Assembly: GCA_945865405.1 (NCBI GenBank) | Contig: CAMBDS010000005.1 | Location: forward strand, 1 to 64,000 | DNA length: 64,000 bases | Direction of reading: 5' to 3' | DNA from: Caldithrix abyssi DSM 13497 | GTDB taxonomy: Bacteria > Electryoneota > AABM5-125-24 > Hatepunaeales > Hatepunaeaceae | Shown: piece after piece, positions 1-8,356 of the stretch | How positions within the stretch are numbered: the first letter of the stretch is position 1 | How the letters are laid out: each line of letters starts with the position of its first letter | Program-made: the position numbers and the translations under genes | The notes under the pieces: model-generated | The model's database searches: none | Seen by the model: the letters and a program-made list of their open reading frames with translations, nothing else | Told to the model about the DNA's origin: nothing

Positions 1-27
1 GTGAGGGCTATACAAGCTGCCTATTTA

Positions 28-51
28 GTTGTCAGACTTAAGCCTGACAAC
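28..51. repeat. Short inverted repeat (hairpin)
   Basis: GTTGTCAG and CTGACAAC form an 8-bp stem around an 8-nt loop. It belongs to the same general class of small intergenic hairpins seen throughout the window. A second small palindrome (GCCGTC...GACGGC) lies at 115-131. No gene is visible in bases 1-223. Confidence 0.6.
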
Positions 52-61
52 ACGTAAAGAA

Positions 62-100
62 CAACCCCCCTTAATCCCCCCCGCAAACGGTGGGGAGATA
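62..100. repeat. Family A C-rich repeat, copy 1
   Basis: First of six copies of a roughly 40-nt element: a C-run, a short spacer, a second C-run, GCAAGCGG (here GCAAACGG), then TGGGGAGA. The second C-run can pair with the terminal GGGG. Other copies are at 7162-7200, 13369-13407, 16645-16688, 18565-18608 (inside hemW) and 25291-25331 (inside a secreted protein). Confidence 0.8.
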
Positions 101-223
101 GAGCTACTTGAAAAGCCGTCGAGACGACGGCGAAACATGCCACCGGGACGGCGGCGTTACGGGCGGACAAGATTGTCCTCCCCAGACAAATGAATTGCAG
201 ATTTAACTTCCGTTGATTGAATA

Positions 224-502
224 ATGCCGGTTAACAAGCGTTGGGTACAGCGAACTATCGCACTGTTCAATGCGGTGGCGATTGGGTTTCTGATTGACCG
301 CATCAGTCACTCGCCATTGTGGGGAGTTGCGGCAGGAATTCTATCTGCCTTCATTTTATGGAATTTGGTTTCCAAACCACCGGTAATTGGTCGTATATTA
401 AAGATTGACCGCGACGGAAGCGAGACGTTGCGCACGGTCTTAATGAGCCTCTTTTTCTTCGTCGTCTGTACAGTAGCGGCGATGCTGACACTTTCGCAGT
501 AA
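224..502 (+). CDS. Small hypothetical membrane protein
   Basis: I do not recognise this 92-residue protein. It has a basic N-terminus, hydrophobic stretches at about residues 12-49 (possibly two short membrane segments separated by DRISHS) and a clear segment at about 69-90. A basic loop (KPPVIGRILKIDRDG) lies between them. It sits 29 nt upstream of rpsP on the same strand and may be co-transcribed with the ribosomal operon. No good Shine-Dalgarno precedes the ATG, so the start is tentative. Confidence 0.55.
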   Translation: MPVNKRWVQRTIALFNAVAIGFLIDRISHSPLWGVAAGILSAFILWNLVSKPPVIGRILKIDRDGSETLRTVLMSLFFFVVCTVAAMLTLSQ

Positions 503-531
503 ATACTTTTCCTTAGGATAGAGAAACAACA

Positions 532-1188
532 TTGTCCGTTAAACTTAGATTAAGCCGCATGGGGCGCAAAAAACGCCCTTACTACCGTATCGTAGCAGTT
601 GACAGCCGCCGCAAACGCGACGGCGCGTTCATCGAAAAGGTCGGTTACTACCACCCACTCGAAAACCCGGTCAAAGTAGAGATCGAGTCCGATAAAGCCC
701 TGAAGTGGCTTCGTGACGGTGCGATCCCTTCGGACACCGTCCTAAGCCTTTTCCGTCAGGAGGGGTTGTGGCTCCGGTTCCGCCTTGAGAAGCGAGGTCT
801 TCCCGAGGCCCAGATCGACACGATGATGAACGAATGGTTCACGACGCACAAGAAGGACAAGGCTGTCGCTCCGGCCAAAAAAGCCGCCGCCAAAGCCGCA
901 CCTGCTCCTGCACCCAAAGCTGCCGAACCTATAGCCGCAATTACTGCCGCACCAGTAGTTGCAGCGGTTGTTGCAGCCGTTGCTGCTCCTATCGTTGCAG
1001 AACCAGAACCGGCACCTGTTGCCGCCGAGCCTGTCGCCGCTGAGACTACACCGATTGTCGAGGAGGCTGCTCCGGCCGTCGAAGCTGTGTCGATTGTCGA
1101 AGAAGCTGCGCCGGCTGTAGAAGAAGTCGCCGAGGCTCCCGCTGTCAAAGAAGTCGCTACTCCAGACGCGTCAACAGAACCTAACTAA
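532..1188 (+). CDS. rpsP: 30S ribosomal protein S16 with long C-terminal Ala/Pro/Glu tail
   Basis: The first roughly 85 residues are a normal bS16 (VKLRLSRMGRKKRPYYRIVA, then DSRRKRDG and KVGYYHPL). bS16 sits in the 30S body and helps assembly. The start is TTG at 532; AGGAT lies about 12 nt upstream. The protein is 218 residues, more than twice the usual 80-90. Residues from about 108 on are low-complexity Ala/Pro/Val/Glu, with the motif IVEEAAPAVE occurring twice, and are probably disordered. Gene order rpsP-rimM-trmD-rplS is the classical translation operon. The tail is in frame with no break and looks genuine. Confidence 0.95.
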   Translation: MSVKLRLSRMGRKKRPYYRIVAVDSRRKRDGAFIEKVGYYHPLENPVKVEIESDKALKWLRDGAIPSDTVLSLFRQEGLWLRFRLEKRGLPEAQIDTMMNEWFTTHKKDKAVAPAKKAAAKAAPAPAPKAAEPIAAITAAPVVAAVVAAVAAPIVAEPEPAPVAAEPVAAETTPIVEEAAPAVEAVSIVEEAAPAVEEVAEAPAVKEVATPDASTEPN

Positions 1189-1246
1189 GCCTCCCGCACC
1201 GAAAACCGGACTACCTTTCAAGAGAACTGCCGCGCCAACTGACGCT

Positions 1247-1744
1247 GTGGTCATTGGAAAAATCGTCAGGCCTATCGGAGTCAAAGGAGAGGTGAAGGTT
1301 ATCTTCGATTCGGGAGATTCAGAGCGACTGGACGGAATGGATAGCGTGATTGTCAGCCTTAGAGACGGATGTTACACTTTCGATATCGAATCGTCGCACG
1401 CGCTTAATGGATACGCGAGAGTAGCTCTCGCTGGAGTCGATAGCATCGACCACGCAGAGCTGATCCGCAATGGCGAGCTGGTCGTATCGGATAAAGATCT
1501 ACCACCGCTTGACGATGATGAATTCTACATCGACCGCCTGATTGGATGCAACGTAGAAGCTGACGACGGCGAAGTGCTGGGTACAGTGCAGGAAGTGATC
1601 GACCAGGGTCATCACGATATCTGGAGCGTCCTCGGGCCGAAAGGGGAAATCCTGATCCCGGCAAGAACTGAGTTCATCGTGCGAGTCGAATTGGATGCGA
1701 GGTTGGTGGTTGTCAAGCGAATACCGGGTCTTTGGGACGAATGA
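1247..1744 (+). CDS. rimM: Ribosome maturation factor RimM
   Basis: 165 residues. RimM binds S19 and assists maturation of the 30S head. The N-terminal barrel begins VIGKIVRPIGVKGEVKV, and the C-terminal PRC-barrel contains EFYIDRLIGCNVEADDG and ends IPGLWDE, as expected. The GTG at 1247 is the only canonical start near the conserved N-terminus; no strong Shine-Dalgarno precedes it. The stop overlaps trmD in an ATGA arrangement (1741-1744), indicating translational coupling. Confidence 0.93.
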   Translation: MVIGKIVRPIGVKGEVKVIFDSGDSERLDGMDSVIVSLRDGCYTFDIESSHALNGYARVALAGVDSIDHAELIRNGELVVSDKDLPPLDDDEFYIDRLIGCNVEADDGEVLGTVQEVIDQGHHDIWSVLGPKGEILIPARTEFIVRVELDARLVVVKRIPGLWDE

Positions 1745-2421
1745 TGAAGGTTGAGATCGTCACGCTCTTTCCCAACCTGCTCAATTCGTTTTTTTCGGAA
1801 AGCATGATGGCGCGGGCTGTCAGCAACGGGCATCTCGAAATCGTTCTTCACAACCTGCGTGACTACTGCCACGACAAGCATAAACAGGCTGACGATTACC
1901 GGTTCGGGGGTGGGCCTGGAATGCTGATGAAGCCGGAACCGTTCTTCAGAGTTCTGGAAAAAATTAGAAGTGAGGCCCCAAAGCGGCCTCTGATCGTCTT
2001 TCCGACTCCGCAAGGCAAGCAGTTTGTTCAGGATGACGCAGCAGAACTTTCCCGAGAGCACCACCTGGTGTTCATCTGCGGTCATTACAAGGGAATCGAT
2101 CAGCGCGTTATTGAGCGCTGGGTTGACAGGCAATACTCGCTGGGGGATTTTATTCTGACCGGTGGCGAGTTAGCCACTGCGGTGATTGTCGATGCCGCGG
2201 CGAGGTTGTTGCCGGGGGTTTTGGGGGACTTCGACAGCGCACGAGGGGATAGCTTTTATGAAGGGGTGCTCGATGCGCCACACTATACGCGTCCTGAGGA
2301 GTTTGAGGGTGGAAGCGTTCCAGGGGTATTGGCGGGGGGAAATCATAAGAACATTGTTCATTGGCGGAATGCCCTCGCAAAGTTTATCACTGGGCGGCAC
2401 AGGCCTGATCTTTTGAAGTAG
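1741..2421 (+). CDS. trmD: tRNA (guanine-37-N1)-methyltransferase TrmD
   Basis: TrmD methylates G37 of tRNAs with S-adenosylmethionine and prevents +1 frameshifting. Diagnostic motifs are present: KVEIVTLFP at the N-terminus, [22 protein letters not shown], and [12 protein letters not shown] of the trefoil-knot cofactor site. ATG 1741 overlaps the rimM stop (ATGA); a second ATG follows at 1744. About 226 residues, slightly shorter than the 240-250 usual. A TTG at 1732 is in frame but lies inside rimM and is not needed. Confidence 0.95.
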   Translation: MMKVEIVTLFPNLLNSFFSESMMARAVSNGHLEIVLHNLRDYCHDKHKQADDYRFGGGPGMLMKPEPFFRVLEKIRSEAPKRPLIVFPTPQGKQFVQDDAAELSREHHLVFICGHYKGIDQRVIERWVDRQYSLGDFILTGGELATAVIVDAAARLLPGVLGDFDSARGDSFYEGVLDAPHYTRPEEFEGGSVPGVLAGGNHKNIVHWRNALAKFITGRHRPDLLK

Positions 2422-2440
2422 GAATTTTTAGCTTTTTCTG

Positions 2441-2511
2441 CTGGCTGACGCCCTCGTCTGCCAGCATTAAGTACAGTTATTCCGTCAGACGAGGGCGTCT
2501 GACGGCGGAAT
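2441..2511. repeat. Family B paired hairpins (trmD-rplS gap)
   Basis: Two successive hairpins built on the word CAGACG...CGTCTG: one contains GACGCCCTCGTC, the second is CCGTCAGACG...CGTCTGACGG followed by CGGAA. The same two-hairpin unit recurs at 10060-10182, 32852-32923 and 36400-36505. It fills almost the whole gap between trmD and rplS. Confidence 0.8.
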
Positions 2512-2531
2512 CCAAAATCGGAAACAAGAAA

Positions 2532-2885
2532 ATGGAATTGTGGAAAGAACCCATAAAGGGTCAAATGAAGACAGACCTGCCAGTCTTTAATCCGGGCGAT
2601 CAGGTCGATGTTCATTACCGGGTCGTCGAAGGTGACAAGGAGCGAATCCAGCTCTTCAGCGGCATCGTAATCAAGATGCGCGGAACAGACCTCAGCTCGA
2701 CCTTTACCGTTCGCAAAATTTCAGGCGGTATCGGCGTCGAAAGAATTTTCCCGAAGCACAGCCCGTTCATCGCCGATATCAAAGTGAAGCGCCTCGGCTC
2801 GGTTCGTCGCGCCAAGCTTTACTACCTGCGCGGCTTGAAGGGTAAAGCGGCACGTATCAAGGAAAAGGCTCCCAAGGTCGGTTAG
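2532..2885 (+). CDS. rplS: 50S ribosomal protein L19
   Basis: 117 residues, the normal length. bL19 lies at the 30S-50S interface. Recognisable by [51 protein letters not shown] and the basic C-terminus [23 protein letters not shown] at 2532. Last gene of the rpsP-rimM-trmD-rplS operon; a GC-rich hairpin follows at 2986-3017. Confidence 0.96.
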   Translation: MELWKEPIKGQMKTDLPVFNPGDQVDVHYRVVEGDKERIQLFSGIVIKMRGTDLSSTFTVRKISGGIGVERIFPKHSPFIADIKVKRLGSVRRAKLYYLRGLKGKAARIKEKAPKVG

Positions 2886-2921
2886 TTAAGGAAATTACTC
2901 CGACTGAATACCCACATTTAG

Positions 2922-2960
2922 TCTGGATTGACTGCGCAAGCTTGTCCCGTTCCGTTCCCG
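2922..2960. repeat. 39-nt dispersed repeat, copy 1
   Basis: The stretch starting CTGGATTGACTGCGCAAGC is repeated at 8223-8261 with one mismatch in 39 (T to G near the end). The core GCGCAAGCTTGT also occurs in reverse orientation near 52205-52220. It lies in the intergenic region after rplS. Confidence 0.8.
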
Positions 2961-2985
2961 CTTGCGCCGGAGTGGAAACTTGATT

Positions 2986-3017
2986 ACCCCCCTTCCGCCC
3001 AATTGGCAAGGGGGGTT
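2986..3017 (+). terminator. Probable terminator hairpin after rplS
   Basis: ACCCCCCTT...GCC / GGC AAGGGGGGT forms a long GC-rich stem with a small CC bulge and a 5-nt loop. Only a short T-rich tract (TTGCTTT) follows, so factor-independent termination is likely but not certain. Bases 2886-3124 hold no gene otherwise. Confidence 0.5.
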
Positions 3018-3124
3018 GCTTTAATCATAGACCTATAAACGACAACCGTCCATCGCCGCACAACAACCCACAGATAAGCCGGAGAGCCCCCACACGACGG
3101 GACGCTTCGCCTTTAAAAGGCTAC

Positions 3125-3640
3125 ATCCTTACTGCCTTGTTCGCCGCAGCTGCGACGGCGGTCGGTTACCTCAAGATGGCGCTGGTTGGGATACCAAACG
3201 TCGAACTATTCACGCTGACGCTGTTTGCCGCAGGGACGACTCTCGGTTTGTCAAAAGGTATCTCAGCGTCGCTCACCGCCTGCCTGCTCTTTTTCGGAAT
3301 GAATCCTCAGGGGGGACTATTCCCACCCCTCCTGATCTCACAGATGATCGGAGCAATGATTTTCCCGGTGGCGGGAGTTGTCTGGGGGAGGCTACACCTG
3401 AATCTTTGGTGGCGACGAGCAATTGCCGGGTTATTCGGATTCTTGGTGACCCTTTGGTACGATCTGGTCACCAATCTCGCCTACCCGTTCTCAGCTGGAT
3501 TCGATCTGACTCAGGTCTGCGTGACGCTGGTTGCGGGAATTCCCTTCGCAGTAATCCATATTGTCTCCAACACAGTAATCTTCTTCCTGCTCGCAGTCCC
3601 TCTGCAAAACCTGATCGACCGCAGGCACCTCACCGTCTGA
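3125..3640 (+). CDS. ECF-transporter S-component-like membrane protein
   Basis: About 171 residues and almost entirely hydrophobic, with roughly five to six membrane segments. The pattern (ALFAAAATAVGYLKM, IPNVELFTLTLFAAG, GLSKGISASLTACLLFFGMN, then a short loop and GAMIFPVAGVVWGR) resembles substrate-binding S-components of energy-coupling-factor vitamin transporters. The substrate cannot be inferred and no ATPase/T-component is adjacent. The only canonical start is TTG 3137, 16 nt past the Shine-Dalgarno; AAAAGG (3115-3120) sits 4 nt before ATC 3125, which may be the true start. The stop overlaps the next gene. Confidence 0.55.
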   Translation: MLTALFAAAATAVGYLKMALVGIPNVELFTLTLFAAGTTLGLSKGISASLTACLLFFGMNPQGGLFPPLLISQMIGAMIFPVAGVVWGRLHLNLWWRRAIAGLFGFLVTLWYDLVTNLAYPFSAGFDLTQVCVTLVAGIPFAVIHIVSNTVIFFLLAVPLQNLIDRRHLTV

Positions 3641-5454
3641 AGGCTTTTTTCACCGCAATTCTACTTTTCATAATCACGATTCCATCAATTTTATTGGCAA
3701 TTGAGACCGAACCGGAGTTCGTGAAACGGTTTGGGCATCCTCTTTTTGCCAGTTTTGACTCGACGGAACTCACACCTTTCGACGTATGGCGGCTTAGTCA
3801 ACAGAGTCGCGCAACGCTCAACCTTCGCAACTCAGTAGACCTTTTTTCATCAGATATTCGATTTTACTCTCCTGACCTCGTCACCCCCGGTCGAGAGGCT
3901 GTTCTGTCACCACTGGGAGCAGGAGTCAACTGGTCGAAGGTGATCTGGAACGACAGACCTTGGCGAGATGCGCGAACGAACCGGGCTGACCTGAACCTTT
4001 TGCCGCCGATGATGATTGGATCGGCAGAAAGCACCACCAGCGGCTCAATCGACGGTGAAGTCGGTATGGGGTTGCAACAGGTTGCTCCCGTTGATGCGGT
4101 ATCGAGGCAGTCGTTGACATCCCTTCATCACCGGTTAGGCTTTTACGGATTTGGGCCAGTTGAGTTTATCCATCTCAGGCCGCTTAGCGAAACGTCACGA
4201 ATTACTCTTGGCGGCTACTTTCCCTCTTCGACAGGTCGATTTCCCCCCCATTCAGCATATAGTGGGCAGACACTGTGGGGCAGATATGCTCGCGATTGGA
4301 AAGAGGGGCGAAGACTTGCGGTTATGGCAATGGACGGGCTGCACAAAGTCGAGTCACCCTATCAGGTTTCCCGAAGCAACGCCCACAGGAACGACATCGA
4401 TGCTCAATATTCCGCAAGCCTTTTAGCCCTGCCGATGACGGCAAATATCTACCGATCAGAAACCCGTTACACGACTCAGCCCGACAAGACTTACGGGCGT
4501 GAGTTAGGACTGGGGATTAGACTTGGTGATGAGAGGTTATCGGCGAAAATTCGAGTTGTGATGAAGGACGGAATCCTTGGGAAAGGGACTGACTATGCCG
4601 AGGAAGAACTCTCTGCTGTTGCATCTACGGGACGTACGTTCGGCGACTTGAGTTTTACTGGAAGCGCGGGGCTGGAGGGGCTAATCTCGGACGACCTCCA
4701 CCCTGTCGCCGGGTTACGGGTTGCGTTTGCGTCGGGGCAGTTGACTCCTTTTCTGAAAGCGAACCAATCGGTCGATGCGCATTCGCCGGAACAACGCTAC
4801 GCCAGATACCGGTCTTCGACAATCGAGGAGCCGCTGGAACCACTTCGGGTGCTCAATCCGAACCTCCCGGTCAAAGGTCATCAGATTGAGGCAACTCTGA
4901 TCAGATCGGCGGAAATCGGGGCGACGACGTCACTGCTTAGAGGAACGGTCACTGCTTCGGTTTTCGGGTGGCAGGAGGCACATTCAGCGGGGTGGGTGCT
5001 TGACGGTGATACTGCTCTCGTCTGGTCAAATACAATCGACCGTTCTGCCGAGGGGTGGCTGGCGGAATATCGGTACAATCAAGGTGGGTGGCGAGGTAGC
5101 GTTGCGGCGACAGGTATGAACAGACACGGCTTTGTTGCGGTTTATGACCCGGAGCCACCGGTGCGGGTCGTTTGGGAGATCGGGCGGCACAAGTTTTTCT
5201 ACAACAACGCTTTCGAGACAGATATCGTCGTATCAGGGAAGTACTTTGCCTCGTTCAACTCGATTGCTGAAAAGCCGGGAGAATCGCTTGGAGGTGGGTT
5301 CCCGATAGACGCCCGATTCACGGCAAAGATCAGCAGGTTTACGTTCCATTATGCTCTGCACAACCTGAACGGATCGAAATATAGTCTTATCCCGGGCTAC
5401 CGGATGATGCATAAGGAAGAGTACTGGGGCGTCGAGTGGTTGCTGATTGATTGA
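3637..5454 (+). CDS. Predicted outer-membrane beta-barrel protein
   Basis: About 605 residues, not recognised by family. A signal peptide is visible (LKAFFTAILLFIITIPSILLA, cleavage near AIETE). The rest alternates short polar and aromatic strands, ending GYRMMHKEEYWGVEWLLID, which suggests a beta-barrel. No plug or TonB box was recognised. The frame has no ATG/GTG/TTG near the signal peptide. CTG 3637 overlaps the upstream TGA as CTGA and is the best start candidate; the in-frame ATG at 3406 lies deep in the upstream gene and is rejected. Probably translationally coupled to the S-component-like gene. Confidence 0.6.
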   Translation: MKAFFTAILLFIITIPSILLAIETEPEFVKRFGHPLFASFDSTELTPFDVWRLSQQSRATLNLRNSVDLFSSDIRFYSPDLVTPGREAVLSPLGAGVNWSKVIWNDRPWRDARTNRADLNLLPPMMIGSAESTTSGSIDGEVGMGLQQVAPVDAVSRQSLTSLHHRLGFYGFGPVEFIHLRPLSETSRITLGGYFPSSTGRFPPHSAYSGQTLWGRYARDWKEGRRLAVMAMDGLHKVESPYQVSRSNAHRNDIDAQYSASLLALPMTANIYRSETRYTTQPDKTYGRELGLGIRLGDERLSAKIRVVMKDGILGKGTDYAEEELSAVASTGRTFGDLSFTGSAGLEGLISDDLHPVAGLRVAFASGQLTPFLKANQSVDAHSPEQRYARYRSSTIEEPLEPLRVLNPNLPVKGHQIEATLIRSAEIGATTSLLRGTVTASVFGWQEAHSAGWVLDGDTALVWSNTIDRSAEGWLAEYRYNQGGWRGSVAATGMNRHGFVAVYDPEPPVRVVWEIGRHKFFYNNAFETDIVVSGKYFASFNSIAEKPGESLGGGFPIDARFTAKISRFTFHYALHNLNGSKYSLIPGYRMMHKEEYWGVEWLLID

Positions 5455-5586
5455 GGTGAAGCTTTGAGCATTTATTCGCAATGCTGGAGTTGCAAGCTTA
5501 ACCCGTTGCAGAAGCGGTTTGCAATCGGTAAATTTGATTTGTAGATTATATTTAATCGAAGAGATCGTTATTCAGAAGGTTGAAAT

Positions 5587-6003
5587 ATGATCAATATAGA
5601 AGTCTGCTGCCCTTTCTGCCAGAAAAGCTTGATGAACAAGCACCACCGCATAAAGGACGTGCCGTCGGTAGAACTGGTCGGCAAGCTACCAGCGGAGGCT
5701 GGCGCGACGGAAGGGACTATCCGGCTTTCGGCTTTTTACGGCGACTATCAGGTCGAAACAAATCTGGTGATCCCACCGAACACCATCGTCAATTTCAAAT
5801 GCCCGTACTGCCACAAGGACCTGACGTCATCCCGCCTGTGCGACGCTTGTATGTCGCCGATGGTGGCGCTTGAGTTTCCACGAGGCGGCAAGGTGCAATT
5901 CTGTTCGAAGCGAGGTTGCAAAAAGCACCTGATAGAGTTCGAAGATCCTGAGGAAGAGTTGCGTGCATTTTATGAGGACAACTCGTCTGGCCCCGAAGCA
6001 TAA
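5587..6003 (+). CDS. Zinc-ribbon-like hypothetical protein
   Basis: 138 residues with three cysteine clusters: CCPFC at the N-terminus, CPYCHKDLTSSRLCDAC in the middle, and CSKRGCKKH near the C-terminus, probably two structural zinc sites. The final segment EFEDPEEELRAFYED is acidic. Strong Shine-Dalgarno AGAAGG at 5574-5579, 7 nt before the ATG. It precedes serC by about 60 nt on the same strand. Function unknown; no catalytic motif seen. Confidence 0.7.
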   Translation: MINIEVCCPFCQKSLMNKHHRIKDVPSVELVGKLPAEAGATEGTIRLSAFYGDYQVETNLVIPPNTIVNFKCPYCHKDLTSSRLCDACMSPMVALEFPRGGKVQFCSKRGCKKHLIEFEDPEEELRAFYEDNSSGPEA

Positions 6004-6063
6004 ATCAGACTCAGTTTGTATCCTCCAAGGGTGCGAGCACTGCATAATAACAACGGAGTATCA

Positions 6064-7155
6064 ATGAATTACAATCGCATTTGGAATTTCAACGCCGGGC
6101 CTGCCGCGTTACCGCTTGAGGTATTGGAAAAGATCCACAAAGACTGGTTCAACTACCCCAATGCCGGCATGAACGTAATGGAAATGTCGCACCGTGGCAA
6201 AGACTACGAAACGATTCACAACGGCGCAATTACCAGTCTGAAGAAGTTGCTGAATCTCAACGACAGCTACCACATTCTGTTCCTGCAGGGCGGCGCAAGC
6301 CTTCAGTTCGCAATGGTTCCGATGAACTTCCTGACCGAAGGTAAAACTGCCGACTACATCCATACCGGAGCTTGGGCGGGCAAGGCGATCAAAGAAGCGA
6401 AGCTGTTCGGCAAAGTAAACGTCGCTTACGACGGGAAGTCGATCAACTACTCGCGTGTACCCCGTCAGGACGAAGTAAGTCTGACTCCCGGTGCAGCTTA
6501 CGTCCATGTCACTTCCAACGAGACCATCGGCGGTATCGAGTTCTTCGACTACTTGAAAGCAAGCAACGCCCCACTGATCTGCGACATGTCGAGCGATATC
6601 CTCTCGCACGACTTCGACGCCAAGCCGTTCTCGATGATCTATGCTGGCGCTCAGAAGAACCTTGGGCCTTCCGGCGTCACGCTCGTCATCATTCGTGACG
6701 ATTTCCTGAAGACTGCCAAGACGACTGGCATCCCGACAATGCTGTCTTACCAGACACACATCGACGAGAACAGTCTCTACAACACTCCGCCGACATTCGG
6801 CATTTACACGATGAGTCTTGTCTTGCAGTGGATAGAGGGTCAGGGCGGGCTTCCCGGTATCGAAAAGATCAACCGCACCAAAGCCGACACGCTCTATTCC
6901 GCAATCGACAACTCAGGTGGGTTTTACAAAGGCACAGTTGAGGTTGGCTCACGATCCATTATGAACATCTGCTTCACAATGGCATCCGAGGAGTTGGAAG
7001 ATAAGTTCATCAAGGAAGCCAAAGGGGCGGGGTTCGTCGGACTGAAGGGACATCGGTCGGTTGGCGGGATCAGAGTTTCAGCGTACAATGCAGTGCCACT
7101 CGCCGCGATAGAAGCTCTGACGAAGTTTATGGGTGAGTTCAAGTGGAAGAATTGA
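6064..7155 (+). CDS. serC: Phosphoserine aminotransferase SerC
   Basis: PLP-dependent enzyme that converts 3-phosphohydroxypyruvate and glutamate to phosphoserine in serine synthesis. 363 residues. Motifs: NFNAGPAALP at the N-terminus, GGASLQFAMVP (phosphate binding), and the Schiff-base lysine K198 in YAGAQKNLGPSG. GGAG at 6055-6058 precedes ATG 6064 by 5 nt; an in-frame ATG at 6016 would add a tail not found in the family. Adjacent serA supplies its substrate. Confidence 0.96.
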   Translation: MNYNRIWNFNAGPAALPLEVLEKIHKDWFNYPNAGMNVMEMSHRGKDYETIHNGAITSLKKLLNLNDSYHILFLQGGASLQFAMVPMNFLTEGKTADYIHTGAWAGKAIKEAKLFGKVNVAYDGKSINYSRVPRQDEVSLTPGAAYVHVTSNETIGGIEFFDYLKASNAPLICDMSSDILSHDFDAKPFSMIYAGAQKNLGPSGVTLVIIRDDFLKTAKTTGIPTMLSYQTHIDENSLYNTPPTFGIYTMSLVLQWIEGQGGLPGIEKINRTKADTLYSAIDNSGGFYKGTVEVGSRSIMNICFTMASEELEDKFIKEAKGAGFVGLKGHRSVGGIRVSAYNAVPLAAIEALTKFMGEFKWKN

Positions 7156-7161
7156 GCGGTA

Positions 7162-7226
7162 ACACCCCCCCTTGATCCTCCCCGCAAGTGGTGGGGAGAC
7201 GAAGCGCGGGTTAAAATCCCGCGCTC
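7162..7226. repeat. Family A repeat copy 2 plus short hairpin (serC-serA gap)
   Basis: 7162-7200 is a family A copy (GCAAGTGG variant). It is followed directly by a palindrome, GCGCGGGTTAAAATCCCGCGC (7204-7224 approximately), of the same style as the GCGGACT..AGTCCGC hairpins at 13420, 31087 and 36480. Confidence 0.75.
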
Positions 7227-7262
7227 AAGGAATTAGAGCGAGCGAAAAATTACAGGACAGCA

Positions 7263-8165
7263 ATGAAAATATTGATCAACGATGGTCTTTCCCACGAGGG
7301 GATCGACGCCCTTCGCAAAGCCAATTTCGAAGTCTTCGACTTAAAAATCCCGCAGGATGAACTACCTGCTCATATCGCCGAATACGACGCAATCGTCGTT
7401 CGCAGCGCCACCAAGGTCAACGCCGCTATCATCGATGCCGGAAAGAACCTGAAGGTCGTCGTTCGCGGCGGCGTCGGCGTCGATAACATCGATGTGAAAT
7501 ATGCCGAAGGTAAGGGCGTTAAGGTGTTCAACACCCCGACCGCCTCATCCGCCTCCGTCGCCGAACTGGCGCTCGCGCACATCTTCGCTCTGGCACGCTT
7601 TATTCCCGACGCCAATATCACCATGCGCGCCGGACTTTGGGAGAAGAAGAAGTACGCCAAAGGGATCGAAGTCGGTGGCAAGACGCTCGGTATCCTCGGC
7701 CTCGGACGGATTGGCCGCGAGCTCGCCAAAAGAGCCGTCGCCCTTGGGATGAAGGTTATCGCATTCGACCCGTACGTCGTTTCGGTCGATATTCCGGTGA
7801 CACTCATGAGCAAGGAAGACTTGCTCGCCAATTCGCACTTCATCTCCCTCCATATGCCGAAGGACCCGGCAGGATATGTGATAGGCGAGCCTGAAATCGC
7901 CAAAATGAAGGACGGTGCTTTCATCATCAATTGCGCCCGTGGCGGGGTGATGGATGAGAAGGCAGTCTTGATCGCCCTCAACAGCGGCAAGCTTGCCGGG
8001 GCAGGCGTCGATGTTTTCGAGCAGGAACCATCCGACCATATCGCATTCATGAGCCACCCGAAAGTCTCGGTCACACCCCATATCGGTGCAAATACCGAAG
8101 AGGCTCAGGAACGCGTTGGGGCTGAGGTCGCCAAAGTTTTGATTGAGTTCTTCAAGAAAGCCTGA
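7263..8165 (+). CDS. serA: D-3-phosphoglycerate dehydrogenase, short form
   Basis: NAD-dependent oxidation of 3-phosphoglycerate, first step of serine synthesis. 300 residues; this is the short type with no ACT or ASB regulatory domain, so classical serine feedback through ACT is not expected. Nucleotide-binding GLGRIG at 146-151; catalytic residues R226 (NCARGG), E255 (DVFEQEP) and H273 (TPHIGA). AGGA lies 5 nt before ATG 7263. Downstream of serC with a repeat-filled gap of about 107 nt. Other D-2-hydroxyacid dehydrogenases look similar, but the serC neighbour supports serA. Confidence 0.9.
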   Translation: MKILINDGLSHEGIDALRKANFEVFDLKIPQDELPAHIAEYDAIVVRSATKVNAAIIDAGKNLKVVVRGGVGVDNIDVKYAEGKGVKVFNTPTASSASVAELALAHIFALARFIPDANITMRAGLWEKKKYAKGIEVGGKTLGILGLGRIGRELAKRAVALGMKVIAFDPYVVSVDIPVTLMSKEDLLANSHFISLHMPKDPAGYVIGEPEIAKMKDGAFIINCARGGVMDEKAVLIALNSGKLAGAGVDVFEQEPSDHIAFMSHPKVSVTPHIGANTEEAQERVGAEVAKVLIEFFKKA

Positions 8166-8180
8166 CGATTATCAGTATTC

Positions 8181-8261
8181 CATCCCCGCGAAAGCGGGGA
8201 TCCAGATTCTAATTTTTTCAAACTGGATTGACTGCGCAAGCTTGTCCCGTTCCGGTCCCGC
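8181..8261. repeat. CCCCGC hairpin and second copy of the 39-nt repeat
   Basis: CCCCGCGAAAGCGGGG near 8183-8200 is a perfect 6-bp stem with a 4-nt loop. 8223-8261 is the second copy of the element at 2922-2960 (38 of 39 identical). The region 8166-8346 between serA and the HAD gene holds no other recognisable feature. Confidence 0.75.
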
Positions 8262-8356
8262 ATACGCGAGAATGGAAAGTAGAGTTACCCTCGCGGGAAC
8301 GGAAAACTGAAGGACGGTTAGCACTTCTACAATTTCACTGAACTTGAAAGGCAAGT

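Noticed and set aside
1732-1740. TTG 1732 as trmD start
   Set aside because: It lies inside rimM; the ATGA overlap at 1741 is the normal arrangement and gives the conserved [11 protein letters not shown] start.
3406-3636. In-frame ATG at 3406 as start of the outer-membrane protein
   Set aside because: It would add 77 residues read from a shifted frame of the upstream membrane protein, placed before an obvious signal peptide.
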